From contig CANIGJ010000014.1 of assembly GCA_947467145.1 (NCBI GenBank), forward strand, positions 1-64,000: 64,000 nucleotides of DNA, given 5' to 3'. Source of the stretch: Rhodospirillaceae bacterium. GTDB lineage: Bacteria > Pseudomonadota > Alphaproteobacteria > Rhodospirillales > UBA2165. A program made the position numbers and the translations under genes. Shown here one piece after another: positions 62,439-64,000 of this stretch. Position 1 is the stretch's first letter. Each line of letters opens with the position of its first letter. The notes beneath the pieces were generated by a model, which did no database searches, was not told the DNA's origin, and worked only from the letters and a program-made list of their open reading frames with translations.

Positions 62439-64000
62439 ATGCAGTCTGGCTATCGCGCGGCGCGCACACCGTTGTTCCGCTCCGTCGTGCGCGCGTTGCG
62501 CATTGCGTCGCACTCGGTTGCAACCGGCCGCCCACCGGCCGAGATCGTGGGCGAAGCCTTGTCACGTCGCACGATGCTGAAAGGCGCCGGTGCGGGCGCG
62601 TTTATGCTTGCAGGTTCCCCGTTGCTGGCAGCGTGCGCACAGGTCGCCAAAGGCTCGGGCGCCCCGCGCATCGCCATCGTCGGCGCGGGTGTCGCCGGAT
62701 TGAATGCCGCCTACACGCTGCAAAAGGCCGGGCTGCAGGCTGAGCTGTTCGACGCCAACCGGCGCAGCGGCGGGCGCATGTTCACCGGGCGTGACGTGCT
62801 GGGTCCGGGCCTGACGGTCGAGCTGGGCGGCGAATTCATCGACACCACACATCTGGACATCCTGGCGCTCGCCAAGGAATTCAATCTGGAGCTGATCGAT
62901 ACGCGCACGCCGGCGGAAAGCCATTTGATCGGCGAGGCCTATTTCTTCGAGGGCCGCCATTATAGCCCGGACGAAGTGATCGCGGCGTTCCTGCCGCTGG
63001 TCCCGCGCCTGAAGGCGGACGCGGATTCCATCGGCGACGTCGTCAATTTCCAAAACGACGGCGGCGCGAAGGCGCTGGATAACATGACGATGGCGCAATA
63101 TTTCGACCGCATCGGGGCGAGCGGTTGGTTCCGCAAACTCTTAGAGGTCGCCTACGTCACCGAGTTCGGCCTGGATGCGAGCGAACAGTCGGCGCTCAAC
63201 TTCCTGGATATGATCCCGACGGAAGCGCCCGACGATGGGCCGCTTGAACTGCTGGGCGATAGCGACGAGCGTTACAAAATTCTGGGCGGCAACCAGAAGA
63301 TCGTCGACGAGCTGGCGCGTCGCCTGGACGGCCAGATCCGCCTGGAACATCGCCTAACGCGCATCGCGGGCGGCAACGCCGGTTACGATCTGAGTTTCGA
63401 TGTGGCGGGCGGCAAGCCGCTGCAGGTCCGTGCCGATATCGTCATCATCGCCATTCCGTTCACCCTGCTGCGCGAGGTCGACATTCAGGTCGCCCTGCCG
63501 GGGGTGAAGACGAAAGCGATCCGCGAACTGGGTTACGGCATGTGCGCCAAGGTGATGGCGGGCTTCACTGCGCGGCCGTGGCGCGAGCAGGGCTTCGCCG
63601 GCAATATCTTCTCCGACGAGCCGTTCCAGCTCGCCTGGGAAAACAGCCGCCTGCAACCGGCCGCCGGGCCGCAGGCGGGGGTTACCTTCTATTCGGGTGG
63701 AGCGGCGACGATGCGGGCCATATCCGGCACGCCGGAAGAGCAGGCCCAGCGCTTCATGGCCGCGTTCGAAAAGGCCTATCCGGGCAGCTGGAAGCAGTTC
63801 AACGGCAAGACGGCGCGGATGGATTGGCCGAACTACGCCTGGACCAGGGCGGCCTATGCCTGTTACCGCCCGGGCCAGTGGACGACGATTTCCGGCGCGG
63901 AATTCATGCCGGTGGGCAATCTCCACTTCGCGGGCGAGCATACTAGCCCGGATTTTCTCGGCTTCATGAACGGCGGGGCGGAAACCGGGCGTCGGGCGGC
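62439..64000 (+). CDS. flavin amine oxidase family protein, Tat lipoprotein-like (partial at 3' end)
   Basis: At least 520 residues; the frame is open to the window end. After an unusual 42-residue N-region there is a twin-arginine motif SRRTML (Arg43-Arg44), a hydrophobic core and a lipobox-like LLAAC (Cys66), so it may be a Tat-exported lipoprotein. The FAD dinucleotide motif is IAIVGAGVAGLNAAYTL (about 78-94), followed by GGRMFTG, VELGGEFID and the C-terminal GEHTSPDFLGFMNGGAETGRR, which is the last conserved part of the family. Only a few residues should be missing. It oxidises an amine, perhaps in the periplasm. ATG 62439 has GGGGGAATTC upstream. Confidence 0.9.
   Translation, partial: MQSGYRAARTPLFRSVVRALRIASHSVATGRPPAEIVGEALSRRTMLKGAGAGAFMLAGSPLLAACAQVAKGSGAPRIAIVGAGVAGLNAAYTLQKAGLQAELFDANRRSGGRMFTGRDVLGPGLTVELGGEFIDTTHLDILALAKEFNLELIDTRTPAESHLIGEAYFFEGRHYSPDEVIAAFLPLVPRLKADADSIGDVVNFQNDGGAKALDNMTMAQYFDRIGASGWFRKLLEVAYVTEFGLDASEQSALNFLDMIPTEAPDDGPLELLGDSDERYKILGGNQKIVDELARRLDGQIRLEHRLTRIAGGNAGYDLSFDVAGGKPLQVRADIVIIAIPFTLLREVDIQVALPGVKTKAIRELGYGMCAKVMAGFTARPWREQGFAGNIFSDEPFQLAWENSRLQPAAGPQAGVTFYSGGAATMRAISGTPEEQAQRFMAAFEKAYPGSWKQFNGKTARMDWPNYAWTRAAYACYRPGQWTTISGAEFMPVGNLHFAGEHTSPDFLGFMNGGAETGRRA

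Overview
The window is GC-rich chromosomal DNA from an alphaproteobacterium, most likely of the Rhodospirillales type. The reasons are a PopZ/DUF2497 protein next to tolC and valS, the order erpA-dgt-argS-SPOR protein-nagZ-M50 protease-scpA-scpB, a separate tatABC-serS-pcm-M23 run, a cysHDN operon with a CC/CxxC (APS-type) reductase, and a GH17-GT2 beta-glucan synthase of the kind known from Bradyrhizobium. Genes are tightly packed. Several convergent pairs abut or overlap, and no gene-free stretch exceeds 300 bases. I see no CRISPR array, insertion sequence, prophage or replication origin.

Bases 1-9354 hold one long plus-strand operon for CoA-thioester chemistry: a class I CoA-transferase (alpha subunit cut by the window edge, then beta), three AMP-forming acyl-CoA ligases, a flavin reductase, a DMT permease, a cupin and a class III CoA-transferase. 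The pathway substrate is not evident. Bases 9347-18982 carry an alpha/beta hydrolase, a membrane-anchored spermidine-synthase-like protein, cysHDN, the GH17-GT2 glucan synthase with a small secreted partner, and tRNA-Asn and tRNA-Cys with a recognisable promoter and terminator.

Bases 19208-25152 are the envelope and polarity group: a PCMT-like protein, TolC, PopZ and ValS. Bases 25203-32704 are accessory: a porin-like barrel, a Tat-exported dienelactone hydrolase, an orphan amino-acid ABC ATPase, a MarR-MATE pair with a striking 44-bp dyad operator, and an ECF42-type sigma factor with its DGPF/YciI partner. Bases 32929-39907 hold ilvD, an SDR-FAH-solute-binding-protein operon, and an ECF sigma/anti-sigma pair preceded by a small secreted Ala/Lys-rich protein and a 13-bp intercistronic hairpin.

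Bases 40034-55088 are core: xthA, erpA, then a translationally coupled run (dgt, argS, SPOR protein, nagZ, M50 protease, scpA, scpB), an unrecognised GT-A-like protein, tatABC, serS, pcm (surE missing from its usual place) and an NlpD-like LysM/M23 lipoprotein. Bases 55100-64000 carry an EAL-CBS-GGDEF protein, an MFS transporter, uvrA, a small Cys-containing protein, a GNAT acetyltransferase and a Tat-type flavin amine oxidase cut by the window end.

No clearly new multi-gene system stands out. The best leads are the ligase-rich CoA operon, the sigma/anti-sigma/secreted-peptide locus, the GT-A-like protein between scpB and tatA, and the MarR dyad.
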